From NCBI RefSeq assembly GCF_002933875.1, contig NZ_BFAV01000150.1:62001-126000 (forward strand): a DNA stretch of 64,000 nucleotides, given 5' to 3'. This stretch comes from Desulfocucumis palustris (GTDB taxonomy: Bacteria > Bacillota > Desulfotomaculia > Desulfotomaculales > Desulfocucumaceae). Below the pieces are notes generated by a model. That model saw only the letters and a program-made list of their open reading frames with translations, was not told the origin of the DNA and made no database searches. The position numbers were made by a program, and so were the translations under genes. Positions 25,280-34,212 of this stretch are shown piece after piece (position 1 is the first letter of the stretch; the number at the start of each line of letters is the position of its first letter).

Positions 25280-26686
25280 CTAGAGCATCAAGAGTACCGC
25301 CACCATTGTTGAAACAAACATTCCCGCCAAAACGGGGATAAAATTTTTCCTCACCAGATCCAGCGCCGGAACCCCCACTATGCCCGCCACGGCAACCAGG
25401 GAGGACCAGGCGATAATGGTGCCCCCGCCCGCCCAGATGGCGCCTATCTGCCCTATGGACGCCAGGGTGGCGGCAACATTCGCATTGCCCCCTCCCAAAG
25501 CCGCCGCCAGTGTTCCCACCAGGGGCAGGCCCGAAAAGCCCGAACCGTCAAGACCGGTAATCACCCCCAGTATCAACAGGCCAAAACCGGCTAAAAATCC
25601 TGTGGGGCTTATCACAGCGGCCAGGGCATTGCCGGCGTCGAAAAGATAGCCCGGCGCCCCCTGCCCCAGGATTACCGGAGCGGAATCAGGGCTTCCGATA
25701 AAGAAGAATCCCGCAATGGGAATAATAGGTCCCATCACCTTAAAGGCAAAACCCAGTCCTTCCCCCAGGAAATCGGATACGCTATCCATTCCCTTAACTT
25801 TATAAACCAGCAGAGAGGTAATTATTATCACCAGCAGGGCCGCTCCCCCCAGCAGGGCTGAAGCGTCTCCCCCCTTTATGTTAAAGGCGAAAAGGGCAAC
25901 CAGCACACCTATTACCAGAATACCCATCAAGGCCGCGGCAAAATTTCCATACCGCTCTCCATCGGAGGTTTTTTCCACGCCCCCGGCCTGTTCAACTATG
26001 TTATAACCCGAGGATTGGTCGTTTTTAACCTTTTCGGCATAAAGCCTTATTTCATTTCTGTTCATAAACCAGGCCACGGTAATGGCCACAATTCCCGTGA
26101 CCGCAGTTAAAAGTCCCGCCCGGGAGGTAACCATCTCCACCGCCACCCCGGCGGATTTTGCCGTAAGCCCGGGAGCCCCCTGAATCACCACGTCTCCTCC
26201 CAGGGCCATGCCCTGACCGGCCAGGGCAATGGCCACCGCGCACATGATGGGAGGAAGGCCGGACCTCATGGCCACCGGAATCAGCAGCGCCCCGATTAAC
26301 GGCACGGCGGGCGTGGGCCAGAAAAGAAGCGAAATAAAGGCAGTGCCCAAAATAATCACCAGGTAAGCGGATAGCGGAGATTTCATCAGACCCTTTAAGG
26401 GCTTAACCATTACCTTATCGGCCCCGGTCACCTCCAGCGCCGCCAGCAGCGCCACCATCACGCTGATAATCATAAATATGCTGAAAAGTCCTGTGGCGGC
26501 GGTGATGCTGGCGTTAAAAATGGTTGTTATGCCGCCGATTACGCTTCCCTTATAAACAAGTCCTATGGCAAAGGTAAAAAGTATACACGGTATTATAACG
26601 TTTTTTCTCAAAACCATAGTTGCAATAACAACTATCACCCCAAAAATATAAAGCCAGTGAACCGCCGTAAAATTCAAATCTGCCAT
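25280..26686 (-). CDS. Permease, GntP/ion-transporter superfamily-like
   Basis: 468 residues with about 12 membrane helices and two inverted halves. Re-entrant motifs are rich in Gly/Pro (LLFWPTPAVPLIGALLIPVA, GLDGSGFSGLPLVGTLAAALGG), as in gluconate/citrate-type symporters. It is the last structural gene of the cluster, 136 bp after the P-loop gene, with a GGGGGAAA site. It probably imports the organic or amino acid processed by the mutase enzymes. The substrate cannot be assigned. Confidence 0.75.
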   Translation of the reverse strand: MADLNFTAVHWLYIFGVIVVIATMVLRKNVIIPCILFTFAIGLVYKGSVIGGITTIFNASITAATGLFSIFMIISVMVALLAALEVTGADKVMVKPLKGLMKSPLSAYLVIILGTAFISLLFWPTPAVPLIGALLIPVAMRSGLPPIMCAVAIALAGQGMALGGDVVIQGAPGLTAKSAGVAVEMVTSRAGLLTAVTGIVAITVAWFMNRNEIRLYAEKVKNDQSSGYNIVEQAGGVEKTSDGERYGNFAAALMGILVIGVLVALFAFNIKGGDASALLGGAALLVIIITSLLVYKVKGMDSVSDFLGEGLGFAFKVMGPIIPIAGFFFIGSPDSAPVILGQGAPGYLFDAGNALAAVISPTGFLAGFGLLILGVITGLDGSGFSGLPLVGTLAAALGGGNANVAATLASIGQIGAIWAGGGTIIAWSSLVAVAGIVGVPALDLVRKNFIPVLAGMFVSTMVAVLLML

Positions 26687-26822
26687 TTTGTTTCCCCCAT
26701 CTGTTGTTTATATTTATGCTTTTTTTAAAAAAGTTGAACAAAACGGGGTATCCCATGGTTATATAAAGAATTTTCAGAAACCTCAACTTATTAAAAAACA
26801 CCTGACCGGCCAATCCGGCTGT

Positions 26823-27902
26823 TTAACAAGCAGCTTGCCGGCCAAGAACCAGCAGTAGCCCGCCCAGTTCTTCAGGACCCTGCTTAACCACGTTAAAAAC
26901 CGGAACATCAACTGACTCCCTTATTTTAGAAAGCAGCACCTCCCCGTCAACAAAGGCCGGCAGGTACCGGCAAGTCTCATTTTTATAACCCGGATAAAAA
27001 GGATTTACCGTGACTGCGATTAGGGGCAGGGAACGGCGGTAAAAGACCTTCCCCCCCCTTTCCAGCACATCTTCCACGAAAAGTCGCGCCGTCACCACGC
27101 TGCCGCCCAGCAGAAGCTTTACCGGATTTTCAAAAACAAATTTAAAACCGGCGGGTATGGTCATCCGCCTGATAGCTTCCAGGCAGCCGGAGGATATCAC
27201 TCCCGGGAGGTAAAAGCCCCCGGCCCGGGCCGGCAGACCGTTTAAAATTGCCAATGGCCCCGGCTCCCAAAGAAAAGCCGGCAGTTCGGCCAAAATACGG
27301 CCATTTTGATCCCAGAGAACCGATTTTCCGCCGGCAGCAACAGCCGGCGGTATTTCCACGGTCCCCGGCAGATTGCAAAGAACTTCGATACCGCGCGTCT
27401 CCAGGGCCAGCCTGTCCATATCCGTATCATATGAAGCCCCGGTACAAAGTATAAATCCGTCGGTCTCCACCATCGGGGCCACTCTGTTCAGGGCGCCGTC
27501 AACCAGGACTATTTCCGCTCCGTGCCTGTACATCCAGTCCCGGATTGTCCGCAAATACCTGCTTTGATTGGGTCCGGCCAGCACCAGGAGACCCTCTTCA
27601 ACAACCCGGCCGGAGACAATGCTGCCCAGCGGGGTTGGAATATCCATCCGGTTCATCACTTTCACCCTGGCGGTGCTCACGGACAGGCATTTTTCCGATA
27701 CGGCCACCAGATTCCCTTTTTTTAAAAATACTCTCGGCTTGGGCAGGCCCGTTATATTGTCGGTCCTTTCACCGTCATAACCTATGCTGGTTACACCCAG
27801 GCTGATTTCGCGGTTCTGGAAATACTCCAGCAGCGCCCTGGCGGTGGTGGTCTTCCCGGTATTTTTAGCGATCCCGGCAATGCCAATGGTAAGCGGCTTC
27901 AT
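26823..27902 (-). CDS. P-loop accessory protein of the B12-mutase cluster
   Basis: 359 residues. A Walker A loop lies at residues 10-19 (GIAKNTGKTT), followed by alternating strands and helices of a SIMIBI-type NTPase fold, then a C-terminal half without a recognised domain. It overlaps the mutase gene by 4 bp, so the two products are made together. By analogy with reactivation chaperones of other B12 enzymes (for example the KamB/KamC proteins of lysine fermentation, or MeaB-type GTPases), it may load or reactivate the cofactor. That is inference; homology to those proteins was not demonstrated. Confidence 0.6.
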   Translation of the reverse strand: MKPLTIGIAGIAKNTGKTTTARALLEYFQNREISLGVTSIGYDGERTDNITGLPKPRVFLKKGNLVAVSEKCLSVSTARVKVMNRMDIPTPLGSIVSGRVVEEGLLVLAGPNQSRYLRTIRDWMYRHGAEIVLVDGALNRVAPMVETDGFILCTGASYDTDMDRLALETRGIEVLCNLPGTVEIPPAVAAGGKSVLWDQNGRILAELPAFLWEPGPLAILNGLPARAGGFYLPGVISSGCLEAIRRMTIPAGFKFVFENPVKLLLGGSVVTARLFVEDVLERGGKVFYRRSLPLIAVTVNPFYPGYKNETCRYLPAFVDGEVLLSKIRESVDVPVFNVVKQGPEELGGLLLVLGRQAAC

Positions 27903-29719
27903 ACGTTCATCACTGTGTCTTTTCCGTTTCTGCCCGGGTAAGCGCCATCCTCGCGGCTGCCCAAAATACCGTCATACAGCGCCCCCACGAAATCACCCCT
28001 TTCCGATACCTGCCGCAATACCTTTGCTATATCCTCTTCAATTTGCCAGCTCCATTCCAGGGCCTGGGGGGAAGGCTCCAGCTTCATATTCCCGAAGAAC
28101 CTGAATCCCTCTCCCACCGCCCGGAGAGTGTCCACTTTGGAGGGCGCGCTGATGGGACCCCCGGAATACGCCTCGTCCGAGGAGGCTATGGTCACGGCAT
28201 CCACCCCCAGCATGGCGGCAAGACTGGCGTGGTAGGCGGTGGAAGCGGAGGACTGAATGCGGTCCTCGGTGTGAGTCAGAAAGCCTATGGGCGCTCCGGG
28301 CCACAGGGGGGCGTCAATAATCCGTCGCAACGCCAGCACCTTGGCCACGTTGAAATCAACGTAATTATCCTTCATCCACCCTTCCACCATAACTTCCGGA
28401 GAATAGCAGAACAGCGGCTGGAGAACAGGTTTTCCACCCAGCCTGAGCCCCAGGGCGCAACTAATCAGCATTCCCGCGAAGGCCTTATGGGCGGGCACCC
28501 CGCATAGCTCCTCGTTGGTTACAATATCAAAGGGAAGGCCGTATTTGGCGGCGTATTTAATGGCGGCAACGCCGTCCACCGTCATCCTGGCCGGATCTGT
28601 GCCGGCCCCCAGGGCTCCGTAGCAAATATTGATCTTTGTAAAGTCCGCCTGGAACTTCCCCGCCAGCACCGCCGTTTCCGGGGTGTTCAATCCCCTGTGG
28701 GCGCGGATCTGCCACAGGGTGCCGGGCTCCAGGGATTGTTTTATTCTGTTGAGGTTGGCCGGGGTGATAACTGTGCCGTCCTCCTGGTGAGTGAGGAAGC
28801 CGTCCATGAAGCCCTCGGTCCTGGCGCCCCAGGAAGGGTCAAAATGAATTACCCCGTCGGCCCCCCAGGCCTCACTGACCTTGATATGCCCCGTATCCAT
28901 AAAGGGGCAGCCGGTTCCATACTGATTGAAAACCATGGGTTTTTTCAAACTGTGCTGAAGTCCGGGCACTGTCATCCTCTCTTTGGTCTTACTTACATAG
29001 TTCTCCAGGGCGGCAACTTCCTCCCTGGTAAAACGCCTGGTTTTAGGATGCATGATACCCTTCAGGTAAAAATTACGGGTCATTTCACCGCATAATCCGG
29101 GGTATTCCTTCAGGAATTCAGTCATTTTGCCATAGCCGCGCCAGCGCCGGACATCCCATAACTCCTCCCGGGCCCGGGCCCTGAGCACCCCGGGGGAGGT
29201 TTTGTTTTGCACCCATGCCAGTATCCCGCCGGTTATTTGCCCGAGCAGTTCCGCTATGACGCTGTTCCCGTAAGCGTAAGTATAGGAAGCGGTTAAATCT
29301 CTTTTTTGTTTGTCCCTTTTACCCTGCTCCGGAACATACTCCCTGTCCTCCACAAAGGCCAGGGCCTCCTCCACCGTGGTGCCGGGGCCGAAGCCGGCGT
29401 CGAAGCCAAGCTCGGCGGCCAGCTCCGGCCGGATGGCCATTCCGCCTATGCCGAGTTTGACCCTTTCCCTAACCCCCAGCGCATCAGCCAGGTCCACAAA
29501 CCGGGCCAGAATTTCGGCCACGCCGTAGCCCAGTGTCCTGCTCAATAAAACAGTGTCGGCCCGCTTATTTATAATTTCCTGGATAATTTCTTCCGGCGGC
29601 AAATCCGGAGGCAGCAAAATGGTGTTGTGTCCCGCTTCCTTCAGTCCCCGCCTGATCATCTTTAATCCCACGTCATGAACCGGGTCAATGGGCGCCAGCA
29701 ATATTGTCCTGGGGGTCAT
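27899..29719 (-). CDS. Cobalamin-dependent mutase, fused B12-binding domain and MutE/OraE-like TIM barrel
   Basis: 606 residues. Residues 1-130 form a Rossmann B12-binding domain with HDVG (His15 as likely lower axial cobalt ligand), LLSRTLGYG and a GIGG loop. The His motif reads DxxHxxG, one residue longer than the usual DxHxxG. Residues about 215-590 form a barrel like glutamate mutase E and aminomutase large subunits: NQYGTGCPFMDTG, KINICYGALGAGTDPARM, FDIVTNEELCGVPAHKAF, FLTHTEDRIQSSASTAYHA and ASSDEAYSGGPIS. Such enzymes use adenosylcobalamin radicals to rearrange amino acids. The domain order (B12 first) is opposite to OraE. It is co-translated with its small subunit upstream and the P-loop protein downstream. 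Substrate unknown; it may or may not need PLP. Confidence 0.85.
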   Translation of the reverse strand: MTPRTILLAPIDPVHDVGLKMIRRGLKEAGHNTILLPPDLPPEEIIQEIINKRADTVLLSRTLGYGVAEILARFVDLADALGVRERVKLGIGGMAIRPELAAELGFDAGFGPGTTVEEALAFVEDREYVPEQGKRDKQKRDLTASYTYAYGNSVIAELLGQITGGILAWVQNKTSPGVLRARAREELWDVRRWRGYGKMTEFLKEYPGLCGEMTRNFYLKGIMHPKTRRFTREEVAALENYVSKTKERMTVPGLQHSLKKPMVFNQYGTGCPFMDTGHIKVSEAWGADGVIHFDPSWGARTEGFMDGFLTHQEDGTVITPANLNRIKQSLEPGTLWQIRAHRGLNTPETAVLAGKFQADFTKINICYGALGAGTDPARMTVDGVAAIKYAAKYGLPFDIVTNEELCGVPAHKAFAGMLISCALGLRLGGKPVLQPLFCYSPEVMVEGWMKDNYVDFNVAKVLALRRIIDAPLWPGAPIGFLTHTEDRIQSSASTAYHASLAAMLGVDAVTIASSDEAYSGGPISAPSKVDTLRAVGEGFRFFGNMKLEPSPQALEWSWQIEEDIAKVLRQVSERGDFVGALYDGILGSREDGAYPGRNGKDTVMNV

Positions 29720-29964
29720 TTCACATCCCCCTCTACCGGGCCCGCTTTCAGCCAGCCGTAGTTGTCGCCCGGGCGGTGAACATAGGCCCGGGCACGGACC
29801 CGCACCCCGGGTCCCTGGAATTGAATGAATACTATATCGGCATCGGTAAAACCCATTTCCCTGAACATTTGGAGAGTCAGCCTGCGTCCCTCATCCTCGC
29901 TCACACATATTATAAAGGTCTCAATATCCATGCCGTCCATAACGCGGTCCAGTATGCGGGACAT
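29716..29964 (-). CDS. Small subunit of the mutase, OraS (ornithine aminomutase alpha)-like
   Basis: 82 residues. Conserved-looking core GMDIETFIICVSEDEGRRLTLQMFREMGF (in parts) and a strand-rich end FIQFQGPGVRVRARAYV. The size and the position directly upstream of the large subunit, with ATGA overlap, match the small S subunit of D-ornithine 4,5-aminomutase. The ATG at 29964 follows GGAGGAGGAG; an upstream in-frame start has no site. The role is presumably structural, closing the barrel. Confidence 0.6.
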   Translation of the reverse strand: MSRILDRVMDGMDIETFIICVSEDEGRRLTLQMFREMGFTDADIVFIQFQGPGVRVRARAYVHRPGDNYGWLKAGPVEGDVK

Positions 29965-30098
29965 ACGCGCTCCTCCTCCCGGAAAATCGATTCGCGAAAA
30001 CAATATTAATGAAACTTCGGGGAGCAAAGCTCTAGTCACGGCAACAGGAAATCTAAAGGCGCCGGGGCGCGTTAAAGGGAAAAACCGGGGGGACGCCT

Positions 30099-31382
30099 TT
30101 AATTGAGCCTATTTTTAAATATGTCGGTCATGCCGGCCAGATTCACCCTGGACCTGATAAGAGCAATGTCCGTGGTGTAGAAACCCTTATCCACCATGCG
30201 CTGGAAGTAAACCGAGCCGGAAAATGTATACTTCATGGACAGCCCCTGGCCGGCCCTCACCTGTTCGTTGACATAGGCAATGGCGTCTCCTGTGGCCAGC
30301 TCCGTTGGGATTTCCAGCAGTTCCAGCCCCATGGCGTATCTCACCGCGTTGTGCCCGGCCAGTGTGCCGGTGATTATGGCCTCGGTATGGCCCACCAGCG
30401 GGCCTGCTTTCTCGCCGCCGCAGAAAAGGTTGTCCGCCCCCTCCACCTGCAAGGCGTTGTTCCTGGGGGAAAGAGCCAGATAGCGTATGGAGTTGGCCAT
30501 GCCCCCGGAGTAGGGATCCTCATATCTGGCGTATTCGAAACCCGGGATCTGCCGTAATAATTCCAGCGGGTAAAAGGGAGCCATTAATTTTGCGTGCCCC
30601 GTATCCAGCAGAATAACATTTTCGGCAAAGTCCGCCAGGGCATACTGCTGGCAGGCCTTTTTAGCCAGTATCCCCTCGCCTTTTCTTAAATTTTCCGGAA
30701 TAGGTATCACCACCACGCCGGTTTGGTCCAGCTGTTCCGTGATTTCACGGCTTAACGATTCTTTAAAGAGTTTGCAGGAACCGCTCATGGCCCCTATGGA
30801 ACCGTCGCTCTTCCTGGCCATAAATTCTTTAACCCCCGCCTTGGCGGCTATGCTCACCCTGCCTCCGAAGGTCGGGCAGCGTAAAACACACATGGCGCAT
30901 CCATTTCCGTACTTTGTGCAGTTATTCATGGGCCCTGCGCTGCCGGTGGCCTCCACAAACACGTCTCCGGTTATCACATCTCCGTTGTCAAGCACAACTC
31001 CCTGGATACGCCCGCCGTCCAGTTTGACATCCTTTACCCTGCATTTGAGACGCACATCCACGCCGTTGCCAATAAGCAGACCCTTTATGGCAGGCTCGAT
31101 TCTTGCCACATCGTACAGGGTGGCATGCCTGTGCCCGGGAAAGTCAACGTTCTTATGCCTCGCCACCCGGTCCACCACCTCAAATATATCGCCGGCTCCC
31201 ATGCAAATGGATTCCTCGGCTGCGGTATACCTGCCGTTGTTGCGCATTATTCCGCCCACCAGACCGGTCCCCAGCAGCATATCGGTTCTTTCCAGGAGAG
31301 TTACCCCGGCTCCCGCCCGGACCGCCGCCAGGGCAGCGCCGGCGCCAGCCCAGCCGCCTCCGACCACCACCACGTGTACCAT
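30099..31382 (-). CDS. FAD-dependent oxidoreductase (TrmFO/GidA-like fold) with a four-cysteine patch
   Basis: 427 residues. The dinucleotide fold is VVVGGGWAGAGAALAA at residues 4-19, with the second FAD contact near the C-terminus at LFCGGEKAGPLVGHTEAI. A patch C-x6-C-x2-C-x3-C (Cys155, 162, 165, 169, within YGNGCAMCVLRCP) could hold an Fe-S cluster or redox disulfides. The catalytic role may be oxidation of the mutase product or of a thiol or amine intermediate (inference). It lies between the PLP gene and the small mutase subunit and starts at ATG after AAGGAGG. Confidence 0.75.
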   Translation of the reverse strand: MVHVVVVGGGWAGAGAALAAVRAGAGVTLLERTDMLLGTGLVGGIMRNNGRYTAAEESICMGAGDIFEVVDRVARHKNVDFPGHRHATLYDVARIEPAIKGLLIGNGVDVRLKCRVKDVKLDGGRIQGVVLDNGDVITGDVFVEATGSAGPMNNCTKYGNGCAMCVLRCPTFGGRVSIAAKAGVKEFMARKSDGSIGAMSGSCKLFKESLSREITEQLDQTGVVVIPIPENLRKGEGILAKKACQQYALADFAENVILLDTGHAKLMAPFYPLELLRQIPGFEYARYEDPYSGGMANSIRYLALSPRNNALQVEGADNLFCGGEKAGPLVGHTEAIITGTLAGHNAVRYAMGLELLEIPTELATGDAIAYVNEQVRAGQGLSMKYTFSGSVYFQRMVDKGFYTTDIALIRSRVNLAGMTDIFKNRLN

Positions 31383-31413
31383 ATGACTTAGGCCTCCTTT
31401 TTAATGTCAGGGT

Positions 31414-31458
31414 GTGAGTCGGTGAGTCAGGGGACGGTTCTTTGACTCGCTGACTCAC
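31414..31458. repeat. REP-like hairpin, copy 2, inside the mutase operon
   Basis: 16-bp arms GTGAGTCGGTGAGTCA / TGACTCGCTGACTCAC (14 of 16 paired). On the minus strand the loop has AAGAACCGTCCCC, the same core as the hairpin at 19299-19328. It sits in the 85-bp gap between the PLP and FAD genes, where it may change mRNA stability or transcript level. Confidence 0.7.
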
Positions 31459-31467
31459 CTTCACCGC

Positions 31468-32931
31468 CTATAATATTCCGGCATATTTGCAAACTATTTC
31501 AATGAGCCGGACCAGCCCCCGCACGGCGTAGCGGGTCTCCCTGTCCAAAAGCCCGCCAGCCTCGTCCGTGGTGCCCAGCCCCGGGGAAATATATATATTG
31601 CCGTCATAGGCCACTGTGGGAATGATACCCATTTGCGCCAGTCCGGACTGTAATATATTGCTCCCGGCATACATATCCTCAATGGAAAAGATGGGTATTC
31701 CCGCCGCCCCATTTTTCCAGGTGCCCTCGTAGTTTATTTCCACCGCCGTGGAGTTGTAGGACTTGGAAATTATTATTCCTTCCAGCAGCCCGGCAGGCAG
31801 CTTTGAAAATTCCTCTTTTACTATTTTCTCCAGCTCGTCCACCGGCCCGGTCAGTTTTTCAGGATTGTCCCTCAGCACTTTTAAAGCCTGTATCTGTGTC
31901 AGCAGCGCCTCTTTGCCCGGGTCGAAAGTAACATAGGCGGCTTTGCCGTAAGAGGCGGTAGTTCCCCAGCGGTCGCCGTGCAGGCCCAGGGCGCGCCGGA
32001 TGGGAACCATGTATTCCTCTTTCCCTATAATCAAACCGCTGGTGGCGGCCCCGGTGGCCTTGTCCATGCTGTATACCACCACATCCGCCCCGGTTTTTCT
32101 GGGATCGAAGCCAACAAAGGGCAGTCCCCAGGCGTTGTCCACCACGTAAGGAATATCGTATTTATGCGCCAGCTGTCCCAACAATTTTTGAAGCACCGGA
32201 GTGCCCTGCTCATCCTTAACACCGTAACCGTAACCAGGTGTTTCATATCCAAGGGAGGTTATTCCGGTGAGCATACTTTTGTGGCTTTCGGCATGGAAGG
32301 CTATTTTTTCTATGGAAGCCCGGGGGTCCACCCCGGTAAGCAGGGGCACCGGATGGTATTTGATTCCGTGAACATCATATTTTGCCCCGGCCAGGGGCAC
32401 GATCAAGGTATCCAGATTGTTTTGCCTTTTGCCGTAAAATCCCAGTTCGCCGGCGGTGGAGCCCCTGTCCGCGAATATATCCTTGAAGCGCGGCGGAAAA
32501 GGCCGGCCGTAACTGCCCTGGTGGTGCAGGTGCTTTTCATAGGGGGCTATATATCTGGCCCGGTAGTTATCGCCCCTGCCCAGCAGAGGAGGGGAAAACA
32601 GCACATCATAGCACACCCAGATACCCGCCTCGCAGGTGCTGGTGGCGGCGGCGTCGTATTCATCCCCATAAACATCCTTCACAATTTCCCTTATTTCATC
32701 CATTAATTTGGCCAGGGGAATTACTTCCAAAGCGCCTTTCTCTCCGGCTTTCATAATATCTTCCCGCAGGGGCGCGGGGCACCCGGATATGGCGCCGGTC
32801 AATCCGAATTTACCTCTTATATCCTGGGGTATGCCTATTTCATCCGCAGCTTTTTTGGCTTCTGTGTAAATATTCGGAATATTTGCCTGAAGCTGTTTGT
32901 ACAGCTGAAATTTGAACTTTGGTTTATCCAT
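31468..32931 (-). CDS. Fold-type I PLP-dependent enzyme, unknown reaction
   Basis: 487 residues. The large PLP domain includes TSTCEAGIWVCYDV (phosphate and ring contacts), the YVVDNAWGLPFVG strand with its PLP-binding Asp265, and the likely Schiff-base lysine in YSMDKATGAATSG (Lys291). The lysine region resembles SelA/SepSecS-type proteins and beta-eliminating lyases. The ATG at 32931 follows GGAGGTG. It is 18 bp downstream of the small DUF gene and upstream of the FAD and mutase genes, so it probably acts on the same amino acid: a racemase, lyase or thiolase-like step are all possible. Confidence 0.7.
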   Translation of the reverse strand: MDKPKFKFQLYKQLQANIPNIYTEAKKAADEIGIPQDIRGKFGLTGAISGCPAPLREDIMKAGEKGALEVIPLAKLMDEIREIVKDVYGDEYDAAATSTCEAGIWVCYDVLFSPPLLGRGDNYRARYIAPYEKHLHHQGSYGRPFPPRFKDIFADRGSTAGELGFYGKRQNNLDTLIVPLAGAKYDVHGIKYHPVPLLTGVDPRASIEKIAFHAESHKSMLTGITSLGYETPGYGYGVKDEQGTPVLQKLLGQLAHKYDIPYVVDNAWGLPFVGFDPRKTGADVVVYSMDKATGAATSGLIIGKEEYMVPIRRALGLHGDRWGTTASYGKAAYVTFDPGKEALLTQIQALKVLRDNPEKLTGPVDELEKIVKEEFSKLPAGLLEGIIISKSYNSTAVEINYEGTWKNGAAGIPIFSIEDMYAGSNILQSGLAQMGIIPTVAYDGNIYISPGLGTTDEAGGLLDRETRYAVRGLVRLIEIVCKYAGIL

Positions 32932-32949
32932 TTGGCGCACCTCCGAAAT

Positions 32950-33390
32950 TTATTCGCGCTGATTTTGCCTGAACACAATAACGGCCTCCAGCGGGACTTC
33001 CAGTTCCATTCCGTCAATTCTTTTATGAGAAGATATAACTATATTCAGGTGATTGGGGAGGTGAGTTTCATCAAAACCGGCAACTCTGCCCAGAAATTCA
33101 CCGTTACATATAAATTCGTCACCCGCCACCAAAACCCCGCCGGTAATTATCTCCACAAAACCCAGGTATGCTATGCCATCGACCCTGCTTCCAGGAACCG
33201 CTCCCTCTTCATCGGTGAGTATCAACTCATGGATTTCATTTTTTTGAACCGCCCTGGATATGGGGGTAATTAAATTAAGTCCGCGATTATCCAGCTTACC
33301 CCGTAAAACCACCGCAAGCCTGCCCTGCACCTCCCTTTTCACGGCGTATGGATTGCTTTTAAAGAAACCGGACTGATAAGGTTCCACCAT
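32950..33390 (-). CDS. Small conserved protein (DUF6917-like), first gene of the mutase operon
   Basis: 146 residues, strand-rich, soluble (VQGRLAVVLRGKLDNRGLNL, GGVLVAGDEFICNGEFLGRVAGFDETHLPNHLNIV in parts). It resembles the family I remember as DUF6917, which travels with similar mutase genes, but this is from memory and not checked. The GAGGAG ribosome site partly overlaps a palindrome. It could be a small-molecule or metal carrier. Function unknown. Confidence 0.55.
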   Translation of the reverse strand: MVEPYQSGFFKSNPYAVKREVQGRLAVVLRGKLDNRGLNLITPISRAVQKNEIHELILTDEEGAVPGSRVDGIAYLGFVEIITGGVLVAGDEFICNGEFLGRVAGFDETHLPNHLNIVISSHKRIDGMELEVPLEAVIVFRQNQRE

Positions 33391-33403
33391 TCAAAATCAA
33401 CTC

Positions 33404-33463
33404 CTCATCACTGATGAGTGTTTTGTGGGTAAATTATATATCTATTCTTACTATTTTAATAGT
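33404..33463 (-). promoter_or_regulatory. Promoter and two palindromic operators of the mutase operon
   Basis: On the minus strand a TATAAT -10 (33433-33438) lies between two perfect palindromes. ACTATTTTAATAGT (33450-33463) covers the -35 region, and CTCATCA-C-TGATGAG (33404-33418) lies in the 5' leader near the ribosome site. Both are placed where the cluster's FCD regulator could act. Confidence 0.5.
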
Positions 33464-33597
33464 GGTTTTTATTGCCATCTTTCGGGGACCGTGGCCGGCC
33501 GCTCCATAATTTTTAGTGCTTTAGAGGGATTGGTCATGTAGAATGTTAAGACAAGAGTCCGGCAGCCCAAAGCCGGTGAAAAGGGTGATTTATTATT

Positions 33598-34212
33598 ATG
33601 AAAGACAGGCTTGTTGCCATTGGCAAGGCAGCTCAAATTGAAATCATTATTAAAAAATCCCGTTTTATCGCTTCGGCGTTTCCGGTCGATAATGAAGAAG
33701 CGGCCATGGGCTGTATAAATCAAGTAAAAAAAGAACACAGCCGGGCCAACCATAATGTGTTTGCCTATGTAATCAATGAACAGATACAGCGGTATAGCGA
33801 TGACGGCGAGCCCGGCGGAACCGCGGGCAAGCCCATCCTGGAAGTAATCAGGTACAAGGGGCTGACCTGTACGGCCCTGGTTGTGACAAGATATTTCGGA
33901 GGCATACTGCTTGGAGCGGGAGGGCTTGTCAGGGCTTACAGCGAGGCCGCCTCAAAGGCCATAGAAAAGGCCGCGGTGGTTGAAAAACTATTATACAGGG
34001 AGGTGGCTATAAACCTGGACTACCAGTGGCTGGGACCTGTCAAATATGAGCTGGAAAACTCCGGAGCGACAAATATTAATATTAATTACGGCCAGAGAGT
34101 TCATATAAATTTTCATATACGGCCGGAAAAGGCTGAGGCGGTATCCAAAAGGGTTGTGGATATGACCTCGGCCCGGGCTGAGATTAATACAGGGGGGTTC
34201 GCTTATTTATAG
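33598..34212 (+). CDS. yigZ: YigZ/IMPACT family protein
   Basis: 204 residues with the UPF0029 N-terminal domain (KKSRFIASAFPV, YSDDGEPGGTAGKPILEVI, VVTRYFGGILLGAGGLVRAYSEA) and the small C-terminal domain. It is a widespread protein linked to translation control or proline peptidase activity; the exact function is unsettled. The site AGGGTGAT precedes the ATG. It is divergent from the mutase operon with a shared 207-bp intergenic region. Confidence 0.93.
   Translation: MKDRLVAIGKAAQIEIIIKKSRFIASAFPVDNEEAAMGCINQVKKEHSRANHNVFAYVINEQIQRYSDDGEPGGTAGKPILEVIRYKGLTCTALVVTRYFGGILLGAGGLVRAYSEAASKAIEKAAVVEKLLYREVAINLDYQWLGPVKYELENSGATNININYGQRVHINFHIRPEKAEAVSKRVVDMTSARAEINTGGFAYL

Noticed and set aside
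27899-29964. Calling the mutase D-ornithine 4,5-aminomutase
   Set aside because: No ord, ortA or ortB-like genes are in the cluster and the domain order differs from OraE, so the substrate cannot be named.
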